The position numbers were made by a program, and so were the translations under genes. A DNA stretch of 64,000 bases from Mariniflexile fucanivorans (lineage in GTDB: Bacteria > Bacteroidota > Bacteroidia > Flavobacteriales > Flavobacteriaceae). Of the stretch, positions 42,821 to 52,824 are shown piece by piece (the stretch's first letter is position 1; each line of letters opens with the position of its first letter). A model generated the notes under the pieces. That model saw nothing but the letters and a program-made list of their open reading frames with translations. It ran no database searches and had not been told where the DNA came from. The stretch spans positions 496,001 through 560,000 of the forward strand of contig NZ_SLUP01000001.1 in assembly GCF_004341235.1 (NCBI RefSeq), read 5' to 3'.

Positions 42821-44551
42821 TTAGTTTATTAAATTTTTAGCTTGTCCTGACCAATCATCACGTTCTGCTCTTCCAGGGAAAGAACCTGTAATTTCGTCTA
42901 ACAAGTCATATTCTCTCTTTGTCATTTTGCTTACTTGAGCATAAGTAAAAATACCGATGCTATTCAAGATTTCTTCCATTTTTGGACCAATACCGTTGAT
43001 AACTTTTAAATCATCAGGAGTTTGCAAAGTGGGATCAAATTTTCCAACACCTTGTAGAAGATTATCCAATTTCTCTACATTATCTTGAGTTGGCTTACTT
43101 CCTGTAGTATCTTTAGGTAACTTAAAGTTTGATGTTCTTGCATCAGCACCTGTTCCTACTAAACTATCACCGCGTTCTCTAATATTCTTATAACGTTCAC
43201 CCGAAGATTTTAAAATGGTTTTAACCTCAGCTTGCGCTATTACCGGGAATGTTCTAGAATATAACAAGAATAATACAAAGAAAAATCCGATAGTCCCTAT
43301 AAAAATACCTATATCTACAAATGTTGGCGAGAACATGGTCCATGACGATGGCAAATAATCACGGTGTAACGATGTCACGATAATTACAAAACGCTCAAAC
43401 CACATACCTACGTTTACTACAATAGATATAAAGAAAGAGAACATAATACTTGTTCTTAATTTCTTGAACCACATAAATTGTGGAGAGAATACATTGCAAG
43501 ACATCATCATCCAGTATGCCCAAGCGTAAGGCCCTGTTGCTCTGTTTAAGAATGCATATTGTTCGTATTCTACACCTGAATACCAAGCAATAAATAACTC
43601 TGTAATATAAGCCACCCCTACTATAGAACCTGTAATCATGATTACAATGTTCATTAATTCGATGTGTTGCACAGTGATATAATCTTCCAGGTTACACACT
43701 TTTCTCATAATAATAAGAAGTGTATTTACCATGGCAAATCCTGAGAATACTGCTCCCGCAACAAAATACGGAGGGAAAATAGTAGTATGCCAACCAGGTA
43801 TAACTGATGTTGCAAAGTCAAAAGATACAATAGTATGAACAGAAAGTACAAGTGGTGTTGCTAATCCTGCAAGAACCAAAGATACTTCTTCAAAACGTTG
43901 CCAATCTTTAGCACGACCAGACCATCCAAAACTCAGCAATGAATAGATTTTCTTTTGGAAAGGTTTTACAGCACGATCACGTAACATAGCGAAATCTGGT
44001 AATAAACCTGTCCACCAGAATACTAATGATACCGATAAATAGGTTGAAATCGCAAACACGTCCCAAAGTAATGGTGAGTTAAAGTTTACCCAAAGCGAAC
44101 CAAACTGATTGGGAATTGGTAACACCCAGTATCCTAACCATGGGCGACCCATGTGGATAATTGGGAATAAACCCGCTTGAACTACCGAGAAAATGGTCAT
44201 CGCTTCCGCAGAACGGTTAATGGCCATTCTCCATTTTTGACGGAACAGTAATAGTACCGCAGAAATAAGTGTTCCTGCGTGACCAATACCAACCCACCAA
44301 ACGAAGTTAGTAATATCCCAGGCCCAACCTACGGTTTTATTTAAACCCCAAGTTCCAATACCTGTTGATATAGTATATAAAATACATCCAATACCCCAAA
44401 GGAAAGCGACTAGTGCTATAGAAAAAACTATCCACCATTGTTTATTTGCTTTTCCTTCAACAGGTTTAGCCACATCCACAGTAACGTCGTGGTATGATTT
44501 TTCGCCTGTAACTAAGGGTCTTCTAATAGGTGCTTCGTAATGAGACGCCAT
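42821..44551 (-). CDS. actC: Alternative complex III quinol-binding subunit ActC with C-terminal HhH domain
   Basis: 576 residues. Residues about 35-440 are the NrfD/PsrC-like ten-helix protein ActC, with GIGHAGTLISAVLLLFRQKW and MTIFSVVQAGLFPIIHMGRP, typical of the quinol-binding membrane subunit. After the last helix there is a flexible linker (about 450-510), then a compact domain, residues 513-576: DDLKVINGIGPKMEEILNSI, TYAQVSKMTKREYDLLDEIT, and GRAERDDWSGQAKNL. This resembles the helix-hairpin-helix tail found on some NADH dehydrogenase and ribosomal L21 proteins in other phyla. I do not expect it in the ActC of R. marinus. The core call is firm, and the domain's role is unknown. Confidence 0.92.
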   Translation of the reverse strand: MASHYEAPIRRPLVTGEKSYHDVTVDVAKPVEGKANKQWWIVFSIALVAFLWGIGCILYTISTGIGTWGLNKTVGWAWDITNFVWWVGIGHAGTLISAVLLLFRQKWRMAINRSAEAMTIFSVVQAGLFPIIHMGRPWLGYWVLPIPNQFGSLWVNFNSPLLWDVFAISTYLSVSLVFWWTGLLPDFAMLRDRAVKPFQKKIYSLLSFGWSGRAKDWQRFEEVSLVLAGLATPLVLSVHTIVSFDFATSVIPGWHTTIFPPYFVAGAVFSGFAMVNTLLIIMRKVCNLEDYITVQHIELMNIVIMITGSIVGVAYITELFIAWYSGVEYEQYAFLNRATGPYAWAYWMMMSCNVFSPQFMWFKKLRTSIMFSFFISIVVNVGMWFERFVIIVTSLHRDYLPSSWTMFSPTFVDIGIFIGTIGFFFVLFLLYSRTFPVIAQAEVKTILKSSGERYKNIRERGDSLVGTGADARTSNFKLPKDTTGSKPTQDNVEKLDNLLQGVGKFDPTLQTPDDLKVINGIGPKMEEILNSIGIFTYAQVSKMTKREYDLLDEITGSFPGRAERDDWSGQAKNLIN

Positions 44552-44646
44552 TTCTTAATTGTTTATTTGTTTATTTGTTTAAGCGTTTATTTGTTTAAAA
44601 GGCACTATTCTTTTTAAACTTTTTACTTTCAAACTTTTTACTCAAT

Positions 44647-47600
44647 TCATGCTTCAGTTGTATTTCTCACTTTTGTTTGATACATCACGTTTGGTTTTAC
44701 ACCTACGCTCTCTAACAAGTGGTACATACGGTTATCTTCTTTAAGTTTCGCAACTTGACTTTCTTTATCGTTAATGTCTCCAAAAACCATCGCACCATTA
44801 CTACAAGCCGCAGAACAAGCTGTTTGGAATTCACCATCTTTAATTTCACGTCCATCACGTTTCGCATCCAAAATTGTTTTTTGTGTTTTTTGAATACACA
44901 TAGAACATTTTTCCATAACACCACGAGAACGAACAACTACATCTGGATTTAATACCATACGTCCTAAATCATCATTCATATGATAATCGAACTCATCGTT
45001 TCCATTATACAAGAACCAGTTGAAACGACGTACTTTATAAGGACAGTTATTTGCACAATATCTAGTACCTACGCAACGGTTATAAGCCATATGGTTTTGA
45101 CCTTGACGCCCATGAGATGTTGCTGCCACAGGACATACAGTTTCACACGGTGCATGATTACAATGTTGGCACATAACTGGCTGGAAAGCAACTTGAGGAT
45201 TAACAGATGCATGTTCCATTTCACCAAAACCTCCTAAAGAACCATTATCTCCAAACAACCCAGAGAAACCATCTTTTTTAGCATCATCCTCTTCAAATGT
45301 AGCATCAGATGAATAATATCTATCTATTCGTAACCAATGCATATCACGGCTACGACGTACTTCCGTTTTACCAACTACCGGTACATTATTTTCAGCGTGA
45401 CACGCAATAACACAAGCACCACAACCTGTACACGCATTTAAATCGATTGATAAGTTGAAGTGATGCCCAATTGAACGATCAAACTCATCCCATAAATCTA
45501 CTTTTGGCGATGTTACTGGTGTTTCTTTATGGTTTAAAGATACCATAGGAACTGCGTTCCAATGTTTCTTATCTTGAGTATTAAAGATCTCTAATGATGT
45601 CTCTTTAATAATATCTCCACGCCCCATCAACGTATTATGTAACTGAACAGATGCAAATTCATGCTCTCCAGCTACAGCTTCAATAGTTACGCTTTGAGTT
45701 GTATTAAAATTTTGGTATAAAGCATAAGCATTCACACCCGTTTGCATTTCTTCTTTTAAACCAGCAGTTCTACCATAACCAAATGCTAACCCAACAGAAC
45801 CTTTTGCTTGTCCTGGTTGAATCATAATTGGAGCAGTAATAGACTTACCATTTACCGTTACTTTAGCATAGCTACCATTTAATGCACCATTAGCCACATG
45901 TTTGTTCATCAAACCTAATGCATCGGCATCGGCTTTAGAAACTGTTAAATAGTTGTCCCAGGAAGCTCTTGTAATAGGGTCTGGAAACTCTTGTAACCAT
46001 GGGTTGTTGGCCTGTTGCCCATCACCCATACCTACTTTGGTATATAATGTTAATTCTAAACTTGATTTCTTTGCTGAAGCAGCTAAAGCATTTGCTGCAT
46101 TTCCTCCTGAGGCAACAGTTACACCAGCTAATGCTCCAGAATTTGAAGTAATTGTTGAAGTTGAAGTGGTAGTTATAAACTCATCCTTATCTTCATCTTT
46201 AATACCAACACCTACGGCAACATCATGAATGATGCCTCCTACAAACGTTCTATCTTTCTTATCTTTTAATTCTGTTGATGTTGATTCAACAGTTTCTTCT
46301 GAAGTCTTATGAAGACCTCCAATTGAAGAACCATAAACAAAACCACCATCGTGTAAGGCCTGATTAAATGAATTACCACCTAGAACACTAGAATTCCAAT
46401 GATTTTTAATGTAGTCATGGTAAGTAACATCGTTTCCAGTCCATTTTAATAATGCATCTTGAAATTGTCTTGTATCAAATAACGGACGGATGGTTGGCTG
46501 CGTTAAGGCATAATGCCCTTTTTTAATCTCAACATCGCCCCAAGATTCTAAATAATGAGGTGCGGCGGCTATATATTGTGTTTGTGATGACGTTTCATCA
46601 ACTTTCATTGAAAACGCTATCGATAATTCTGTTTTCTTTAATCCTTCAGCAAAATCTGAAGCATTAGGTAACGAATATAATGGGTTTACACCACTCATGA
46701 TTATAGCTCCAACTTTACCTGCTTTCATATCAGCAACTAAAGTTAAAACTTCTTTATCACTACCTTGTCTTGTTTTTACAGCTGTTTTAGGGTCGAATGC
46801 TTTACTTCCTAAAAAAGCATTTAATTCTAAAGCTAGAGTTTGTGCATTTACATCTTGAATACCTGTAACTACAACCGCATCACTGCCAGCTTTCTTTAAT
46901 TGAGCAGCCGCTTTTTTAACAGCATCTTCTATATGCGAAGGCAAGCTTCCAGATACAGAGCCTCCAACCACATAACTATATAATTTAGCTAAAGCTAATT
47001 TTTGCTCACTTGGTGTTAAAGGCACACGCTTATCGGCGTTTGCACCAGTTAAAGACATATTAGACTCAAACTGAATGTGACGAGACATCTTTCCGTTTTG
47101 TGGAATTTTGTTTTTTGAATATCCAGAATCAAAACCACCACCTTGCCAGTCACCTAAAAAATCGGCACCAACAGAAACAATCGTCATTGCTTTAGAAAAA
47201 TCATAATTTGCTAAAGCACGTTCACCGTATTTCGCTTGGTAAGCATCCAACGCAGCCGATTCTGAAACAGCATCGTAAACAACGTGACGAACATTACCAT
47301 ATTTTTCTTTGAATTCAGAAATTAACTTACTTGTAGATGGACTTGCAAAAGTTTGTGTAAATAACACAATCTCTTTACCTGCCACATTTAAATCTGTTAA
47401 TTTTTGATTGGTTTCATTATCAAATGTACTCCAAGAAATAGAAGCACCCTCTTTTTTAGGGCTTTGCACTCTTAAACTATCATACAATCCTAAAACAGAA
47501 GCGTTTACTCTGGCATTAGCACTACCATTAGTGGTTGCTAAAGCGTTATTTTCAATTTTAATTGGACGACCTTCACGCGTTTTAACTAAAACACTTGCAA

Positions 47601-47916
47601 AATCAAATCCATCTGCAATAGTTGTAGCATAATAGTTAGCAACGCCAGGAATAATTTCTTGAGGCTGTACTACATAAGGAATAGATTTAACAACGGGTCC
47701 TTCACAAGCAGCCAAAGAAGCCGCTGCGGTACTAAACCCTACATATTTTAAGAAATCGCGACGTGTTGTAGAACTTGCTTCTAATGTGTTTTTATCACCT
47801 AAAAATTCATCAGTAGGTATTTGCTCTACAAACTCGTTTTGTTTTAGCGTCTCAACAATAGAACTATTCTCGTTTAGCTCTTCAACACTTTTCCAGTATT
47901 TCTTGTTTGATGACAT
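44647..47916 (-). CDS. actB: Alternative complex III iron-sulphur subunit ActB
   Basis: 1089 residues. A twin-arginine signal (TRRDFLKYVGFSTAAASLAA) ends at a lipobox, Cys71. Residues about 80-760 are a molybdopterin-oxidoreductase-like domain that in ActB lacks the cofactor. The C-terminal third carries four cluster motifs: LNACTGCGACVIACHAENN, CQHCNHAPCETVCP, CVGTRYCANNCPYKVRRFNW and CSMCIQ...CSAACSNGA. A low-complexity Ser/Thr/Ala stretch lies around residues 575-615. Exported folded and anchored on the periplasmic face, it passes electrons from ActC quinol to the cytochromes. It sits between actA (86 bp) and actC (95 bp, AT-rich simple repeats of TTTATTTG). Confidence 0.93.
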   Translation of the reverse strand: MSSNKKYWKSVEELNENSSIVETLKQNEFVEQIPTDEFLGDKNTLEASSTTRRDFLKYVGFSTAAASLAACEGPVVKSIPYVVQPQEIIPGVANYYATTIADGFDFASVLVKTREGRPIKIENNALATTNGSANARVNASVLGLYDSLRVQSPKKEGASISWSTFDNETNQKLTDLNVAGKEIVLFTQTFASPSTSKLISEFKEKYGNVRHVVYDAVSESAALDAYQAKYGERALANYDFSKAMTIVSVGADFLGDWQGGGFDSGYSKNKIPQNGKMSRHIQFESNMSLTGANADKRVPLTPSEQKLALAKLYSYVVGGSVSGSLPSHIEDAVKKAAAQLKKAGSDAVVVTGIQDVNAQTLALELNAFLGSKAFDPKTAVKTRQGSDKEVLTLVADMKAGKVGAIIMSGVNPLYSLPNASDFAEGLKKTELSIAFSMKVDETSSQTQYIAAAPHYLESWGDVEIKKGHYALTQPTIRPLFDTRQFQDALLKWTGNDVTYHDYIKNHWNSSVLGGNSFNQALHDGGFVYGSSIGGLHKTSEETVESTSTELKDKKDRTFVGGIIHDVAVGVGIKDEDKDEFITTTSTSTITSNSGALAGVTVASGGNAANALAASAKKSSLELTLYTKVGMGDGQQANNPWLQEFPDPITRASWDNYLTVSKADADALGLMNKHVANGALNGSYAKVTVNGKSITAPIMIQPGQAKGSVGLAFGYGRTAGLKEEMQTGVNAYALYQNFNTTQSVTIEAVAGEHEFASVQLHNTLMGRGDIIKETSLEIFNTQDKKHWNAVPMVSLNHKETPVTSPKVDLWDEFDRSIGHHFNLSIDLNACTGCGACVIACHAENNVPVVGKTEVRRSRDMHWLRIDRYYSSDATFEEDDAKKDGFSGLFGDNGSLGGFGEMEHASVNPQVAFQPVMCQHCNHAPCETVCPVAATSHGRQGQNHMAYNRCVGTRYCANNCPYKVRRFNWFLYNGNDEFDYHMNDDLGRMVLNPDVVVRSRGVMEKCSMCIQKTQKTILDAKRDGREIKDGEFQTACSAACSNGAMVFGDINDKESQVAKLKEDNRMYHLLESVGVKPNVMYQTKVRNTTEA

Positions 47917-48002
47917 ATTATATAATTGAATTACTTCTTTATTTATTTATAATTTCACTTTAAAAGCACTTCAGCAGCGCTCAGCGTAACATTTTTAAGT
48001 TT

Positions 48003-49304
48003 TTAATAATGGCATTTACCACATTCCAAACCGCCCATTTCTGCTACTGTTAACTTGTCTTTACCATACTTTTTAGCTAATTGTTCGTGAATTTTAGCAT
48101 AATAAGCATTGTCTTGAATATTTACATCAGTTGTTCTATGGCAATCAATACACCAACCCATAGTTAATGGAGCATGTTGATACATCACTTCCATTTCCTC
48201 AACAGGTCCGTGACATGTTTGACATTCAACACCTGCAACCGTAACGTGCTGTGAGTGATTAAAGTAAACGAAATCTGGTAAATTATGAATACGAACCCAT
48301 TTTACAGGTTGCGAATCTCCAGTATATTTCTGTTCTGCATCATCCCATCCTGCAGCTTTATATAGTTTTTTAATCTCTGCATTATAATCTACACCTATAG
48401 CAGCACCTTCAGCTAATGTTTCTGGTGCAACTTCATAGATGGATTTATGACAGTTCATACAAACATTTAACGAAGGAATTCCTGAAGTTTTACTTGTTCT
48501 TGCTGAAGAGTGGCAATATTTACAATCAATACCATTATCGCCAGCATGAATTCTGTGAGAATAATGAATAGGTTGCACTGGCTCGTAACCTTGATCTATA
48601 CCTATTTGCATCAAGTAGCCATAAACAAAATAAGCACTTGCCAATAAAAAGAAAATTGCTGTAATCAACATTAAAAATTGATTCTTAACAAAAGCTTGCC
48701 AAAGTGGCGTTCTTTTAGTTTCTTCTGGTAAATCTATATTTTGCACCGAAGCAAAACGACGTAATGTTTTATTAACTAAATATAAACCAGCACCTAGCAA
48801 TATAAATAAAATAGCTAAAGCTCCTAAAATAATTTCGTTGGAAATACCTCCCGTAGCCGCTGCTTCGCCTGAAGGAGCTGCCGCCGCTGCATCACTAGCA
48901 GGAGCTTCTGCTTTTACTTCAGCAGTATATGCAAGAATATTATCAATATCTTCATTTGATAACTGTGGAAATGCCGTCATAGCTGCACCGCCATACTCGT
49001 TGTACACTTTATTAGCGTATGCGTCGCCAGATTTAATCATCCCTGAACTGTTATGAATCCAGTCGTAAAGCCATTCTTTATCCAATCCTTGCTCGTCAGC
49101 TAAACGCGCTTCTACATTACGTAAAGCAGGCCCTGTCATTTTCTTATCTAGTTGATGACATGCTGCGCAATTGGCATTAAATAATGATTTTCCCTTTGCT
49201 GGATCTCCCCCTTGAGCAGAAAGACCGGTTGTAAACGCTAATAAAATAATTAAGCCTAAACTAAGAATGCTTTTACTTAATTTACGGTGAATCACCTTTC
49301 TCAT
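48003..49304 (-). CDS. actA: Alternative complex III multihaem cytochrome ActA with fused cytochrome c
   Basis: 433 residues. Signal peptide ends TGLSAQ. Next is a monohaem class I cytochrome domain with CAACH (Cys46, His50), an Ala-rich linker (residues about 137-152), one helix (about 155-175) and a second (about 190-213). The C-terminal half holds five more haem motifs from about residue 258: CKYCH, CMNCH, CQTCH, CIDCH and CGKCH. So six haems in total; the standard ActA has the five of the second half. First gene of the act-cta operon. It accepts electrons from ActB. Confidence 0.93.
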   Translation of the reverse strand: MRKVIHRKLSKSILSLGLIILLAFTTGLSAQGGDPAKGKSLFNANCAACHQLDKKMTGPALRNVEARLADEQGLDKEWLYDWIHNSSGMIKSGDAYANKVYNEYGGAAMTAFPQLSNEDIDNILAYTAEVKAEAPASDAAAAAPSGEAAATGGISNEIILGALAILFILLGAGLYLVNKTLRRFASVQNIDLPEETKRTPLWQAFVKNQFLMLITAIFFLLASAYFVYGYLMQIGIDQGYEPVQPIHYSHRIHAGDNGIDCKYCHSSARTSKTSGIPSLNVCMNCHKSIYEVAPETLAEGAAIGVDYNAEIKKLYKAAGWDDAEQKYTGDSQPVKWVRIHNLPDFVYFNHSQHVTVAGVECQTCHGPVEEMEVMYQHAPLTMGWCIDCHRTTDVNIQDNAYYAKIHEQLAKKYGKDKLTVAEMGGLECGKCHY

Positions 49305-49389
49305 ATTGTTGGTTATATTAACTTCTAAACTATGGTATGACTTTTGTCATTTTATAAATGAAAAAAATACAGTTAAAAAAAATCTCTCG

Positions 49390-49397
49390 CAAAAGTA
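49390..49397 (-). promoter_or_regulatory. Candidate -7 box for the act operon
   Basis: Minus-strand TACTTTTG matches TAnnTTTG, 85 nt before actA. No clear TTG at the expected distance. Confidence 0.35.
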
Positions 49398-49495
49398 GTA
49401 TTAAAAGTCGATTTGGAAAATGTTAGATAACTGTTAATTGGTAATTTAGAGAGATTCTAAATAATAAAAAGAACTTAAATTAAGATTATAACGTA

Positions 49496-49503
49496 TACAT
49501 TTG
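49496..49503 (+). promoter_or_regulatory. Candidate -7 box for the SPOR gene
   Basis: TACATTTG, 17 nt before the ATG at 49521. The -33 TTG is absent. Confidence 0.45.
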
Positions 49504-49520
49504 TATAAATTTATTTGAAA

Positions 49521-49910
49521 ATGAAATTATTAAATTTAAAAATGAGTGCTTTAGGTATTTTAGCTTCCATATCAGCTTCAAACTATTGTTTTGCTCAACA
49601 AGGAAGCATTGTGGTTAATCAAGACAAAAAAATTACTACTCTGCTTGAGGCTAAAAAAGAAATGAACAAAAATGAACCTGATTCCGATAGATATAAGATA
49701 CAAATTTATAACGGAAATCGTTCAAGCGCCGAGGCTTCGCAAAGAGAATTCAATGCAAATTTTACTGATTGGAAGGCAACATTAGAGTATGAACCACCAA
49801 ATTTTAAAATTTGGGCAGGTAATTTTAGAACACGCTTAGAGGCTGACCGTGCTTTGAAAAAAATAAAAAATAAATTTCCTGCTGCTTTTATCTTTAAACC
49901 TAAGAAATAG
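49521..49910 (+). CDS. SPOR-like exported protein
   Basis: 129 residues from ATG 49521; the upstream TTG adds only two residues. A signal peptide (about residues 1-26, ending NYCFAQQ) is followed by a short linker and a SPOR-type domain: YKIQIYNGNRSSAEASQREF and FKIWAGNFRTRLEADRALKK, then IKNKFPAAFIFKPK. SPOR domains bind denuded peptidoglycan glycans at division sites, but this family is widespread in Bacteroidota and the role here is only presumed. A TACATTTG box lies 18 nt before the start (49496-49503). It converges with infB at the strong palindrome 49946-49998. Confidence 0.8.
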   Translation: MKLLNLKMSALGILASISASNYCFAQQGSIVVNQDKKITTLLEAKKEMNKNEPDSDRYKIQIYNGNRSSAEASQREFNANFTDWKATLEYEPPNFKIWAGNFRTRLEADRALKKIKNKFPAAFIFKPKK

Positions 49911-49945
49911 CACTAAGATTGTTTGATGAGTTAGACTCTTAGATC

Positions 49946-49998
49946 TTTAGAAACATAAAAAAAGCGACCAATTTGGTCGCTTTTTTTATGTTTCTAAA
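49946..49998. terminator. Bidirectional terminator between SPOR gene and infB
   Basis: A perfect inverted repeat with 26-nt arms and a single central T (49972). The core is GCGACCAA-T-TTGGTCGC flanked by seven A / seven T. It ends both the rightward SPOR gene and the leftward infB operon. Confidence 0.9.
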
Positions 49999-50005
49999 CT
50001 TAGAT

Positions 50006-52795
50006 TTATTTAAGTTTCTTTTTAACTTCCACTTGATGGAAAGCTTCAATAATATCACCTTCTTGAATGTCGTTGTAGTTTTTAATTTGCATACCACAGT
50101 CAAAACCTTTAGTTACTTCTCTAACGTCATCTTTAAATCGTTTTAACGAAGCTAATTCACCAGTATACACAACTACACCATCCCTAATTAAACGAACACT
50201 TGAACTTCTAAGAATTTTTCCGTTAGTTACCATACAACCAGCAATACTACCGATTTTGGTTACTTTAAATATTTCTCTTATTTCCGCTGTACCTAAAATT
50301 TCCTCTTTAAACTCTGGAGACAACATACCTTCCATAGCATCTTTAAGATCGTTTATGGCGTCGTAAATAATAGAATATGTTCTGATATCTATTTCTTCTT
50401 TATCAGCAATAGAACGTGCATTTCCTACAGGACGCACATTAAATCCGATAATAATCGCATCGGAAGCAGATGCTAATAACACATCACTTTCTGTAATGGC
50501 TCCAACACCTTTATGTAAAATATTTACTTGAATTTCTTCAGTTGATAATTTTTGGAATGAATCGGTTAACGCCTCCACTGAACCATCCACATCACCTTTA
50601 AGGATAATGTTCAATTCTTGGAAATCTCCTAAAGCAATACGACGACCAATTTCATCTAAAGTAATATGACGTTGCGTTCTAACAGATTGTTCACGTTGTA
50701 ATTGTGCGCGTTTTGAAGCAATTTGTTTGGCTTCACGTTCATCTTCAAATACATTAAATTTATCACCTGCTTGTGGTGCACCATCTAAACCTAAAATGGA
50801 TACAGGAGTTGATGGACCTGCTTCTTCAACGTTATTACCACGTTCGTCTTGCATGGCTTTCACCTTACCACTATTTTTTCCTGCTAATACATAATCCCCT
50901 ACTCTAAGCGTACCTGCTTGTACTAATATAGTTGAAACATAACCACGCCCTTTATCTAAAAAGGCCTCAACTACAGTTCCTAATGCTGGTTTATTTGGAT
51001 TTGCTCTCAACTCTAATAATTCAGCTTCAAGCAATACTTTTTCTAATAACTCTTTTACACCTGTACCAACTTTTGCTGAAATATCGTGAGATTGAATTTT
51101 CCCTCCCCAATCTTCAACCAATAAGTTCATTTGTGCTAATCCTTCTTTAATTTTTTCAGGATTTGCAGCCGGCTTATCTATTTTATTAATAGCAAACACA
51201 ATAGGCACCCCTGCAGCTTGTGCATGGGCAATGGCCTCTTTGGTTTGTGGCATGATATCATCATCGGCAGCAGCCACAATAATTGCAATATCAGTTACTT
51301 GAGCTCCACGGGCACGCATCGCGGTAAACGCCTCGTGACCTGGAGTATCTAAAAACGCAATTTTTTGGCCGTTATCCAATTCAACACCGTAAGCTCCAAT
51401 GTGTTGTGTAATACCTCCAGACTCTCCGGCAATTACATTTTCTTTACGAATATAATCCAGAAGCGATGTTTTACCATGATCGACGTGACCCATTACGGTT
51501 ACAATTGGTGCTCTTGGTATTAAATCTTCTTCTTTATCTTCATAGATATCAATAGACTCTTCAATATCGGCAGTAACAAATTCCACTTCATATCCAAATT
51601 CATCTGCTACGATAGATAATGTTTCGGCATCTAAACGCTGATTCATGGTTACCATCATACCAAGCGACATACATGCTGATATAATTTGAGTAACAGAAAC
51701 ATCCATCATGGTTGCAACTTCGCTAGCAGTAACAAATTCGGTAACTTTAAGAATTTTACTTTCTGCTGCTTCTTGCTCTAGATTTCTTTCTGTTTGATCT
51801 CTATGTTGATCTCTTTTATCTCTTCTATATTTAGCACCTTTCCCTTTAGAAGACTTACCTTGAAGTTTTTCTAAAGTTTCGCGTACTTGTTTTTTAACAT
51901 CCTCATCGCTAGGATCTTCCTTAACAATAGGCCGTCTTGCTTGTCCTGGCTTTCCTTTAAAACGATCATTTCCAGGTCTATTTGGAGCGCCACCACTTCT
52001 ATTATCGCCACCTTGCTGTGGCCCACCAACTTTACTAATTCTTCTACGCTTTTTCTTATTAGCGTTAGCATCACCTGGTTTTGAGTCGGTTTTCTTTTCT
52101 TCTTTCTTTTTCTTCGGTTTATTAAATTGAGACAGGTCAATTTTATCACCAGCTATTTTTGGACCACTAAGAACTTGATACTTCGTTTTTACTTTTTCAT
52201 CAGGAACTAATTCGCCTTCTGAGTTTGTTCTAAGTTTTACTGGTTCAACCTCTTTTTTAGATTCTTGTTTAGGTTTAGAAGTTTCTGGTTTTACTTCTGG
52301 TTTTACCTGATCTACAACTGGAGGTTTTACATCTTCTTGTTTAGCTACTGAAGGCTCTACAGGTTTTTCAACCACGGTTTCCTTAGGAGTTTCAACAGGT
52401 TTTTCCTCTTGTTTAGGCTCCACTGGTGTTTCTGCAGGTTTTTTAGGATCTAAATCGATTTTTCCAACCTGCTTAGGGCCTGAAAGTGTTTTAGAGGCTT
52501 TAATAATTTCTTCTTTTCTGGCTGCCTCTTTTTGTTTTTCTTCAAGTTCACGCTCACGTTGCTCGCGCAACACTTCTTTTTCTTTAAGTTTTGCCTCACC
52601 AACTTCTTTAGAAGCTACTTTTTTGTTAGCATCGGTTTGAAATTCATTTGAAAGAATTACATGTACTTCTTCTGAAATTTTGGTATTCGGACTTTTCTCA
52701 ATATCAACCCCTTTTGATTCCAGAAAATCAACAGCACGGTCAATAGAAATATTGAGTTCGCGTAATACTTTATTTAATCTAATCGTGTCAGCCAT
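50006..52795 (-). CDS. infB: Translation initiation factor IF-2
   Basis: 929 residues. It has a short N-terminal winged-helix-like motif ([20 protein letters not shown]), a long charged linker rich in Lys, Glu and Pro (about 60-330), a second N-domain (about 345-400), then the G domain from about residue 425 with G1 GHVDHGKT, G3 DTPGHEAF and G4 NKID, and domains II-IV. IF-2 delivers fMet-tRNA to the 30S subunit. It is the last gene of rimP-nusA-infB, 29 bp after nusA, and ends at the palindrome 49946-49998. Confidence 0.97.
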   Translation of the reverse strand: MADTIRLNKVLRELNISIDRAVDFLESKGVDIEKSPNTKISEEVHVILSNEFQTDANKKVASKEVGEAKLKEKEVLREQRERELEEKQKEAARKEEIIKASKTLSGPKQVGKIDLDPKKPAETPVEPKQEEKPVETPKETVVEKPVEPSVAKQEDVKPPVVDQVKPEVKPETSKPKQESKKEVEPVKLRTNSEGELVPDEKVKTKYQVLSGPKIAGDKIDLSQFNKPKKKKEEKKTDSKPGDANANKKKRRRISKVGGPQQGGDNRSGGAPNRPGNDRFKGKPGQARRPIVKEDPSDEDVKKQVRETLEKLQGKSSKGKGAKYRRDKRDQHRDQTERNLEQEAAESKILKVTEFVTASEVATMMDVSVTQIISACMSLGMMVTMNQRLDAETLSIVADEFGYEVEFVTADIEESIDIYEDKEEDLIPRAPIVTVMGHVDHGKTSLLDYIRKENVIAGESGGITQHIGAYGVELDNGQKIAFLDTPGHEAFTAMRARGAQVTDIAIIVAAADDDIMPQTKEAIAHAQAAGVPIVFAINKIDKPAANPEKIKEGLAQMNLLVEDWGGKIQSHDISAKVGTGVKELLEKVLLEAELLELRANPNKPALGTVVEAFLDKGRGYVSTILVQAGTLRVGDYVLAGKNSGKVKAMQDERGNNVEEAGPSTPVSILGLDGAPQAGDKFNVFEDEREAKQIASKRAQLQREQSVRTQRHITLDEIGRRIALGDFQELNIILKGDVDGSVEALTDSFQKLSTEEIQVNILHKGVGAITESDVLLASASDAIIIGFNVRPVGNARSIADKEEIDIRTYSIIYDAINDLKDAMEGMLSPEFKEEILGTAEIREIFKVTKIGSIAGCMVTNGKILRSSSVRLIRDGVVVYTGELASLKRFKDDVREVTKGFDCGMQIKNYNDIQEGDIIEAFHQVEVKKKLK

Positions 52796-52824
52796 AAATT
52801 GCCTTTAAAATACTCAAATATATG

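Noticed and set aside
44561-44597. TTTATTTG simple repeats between actB and actC as possible control element
   Set aside because: Low-complexity AT-rich sequence with no hairpin or promoter match; nothing to support a function.
51871-52149. 92-codon minus-strand ORF inside infB
   Set aside because: Out-of-frame shadow in the Lys/Glu-rich linker of IF-2.
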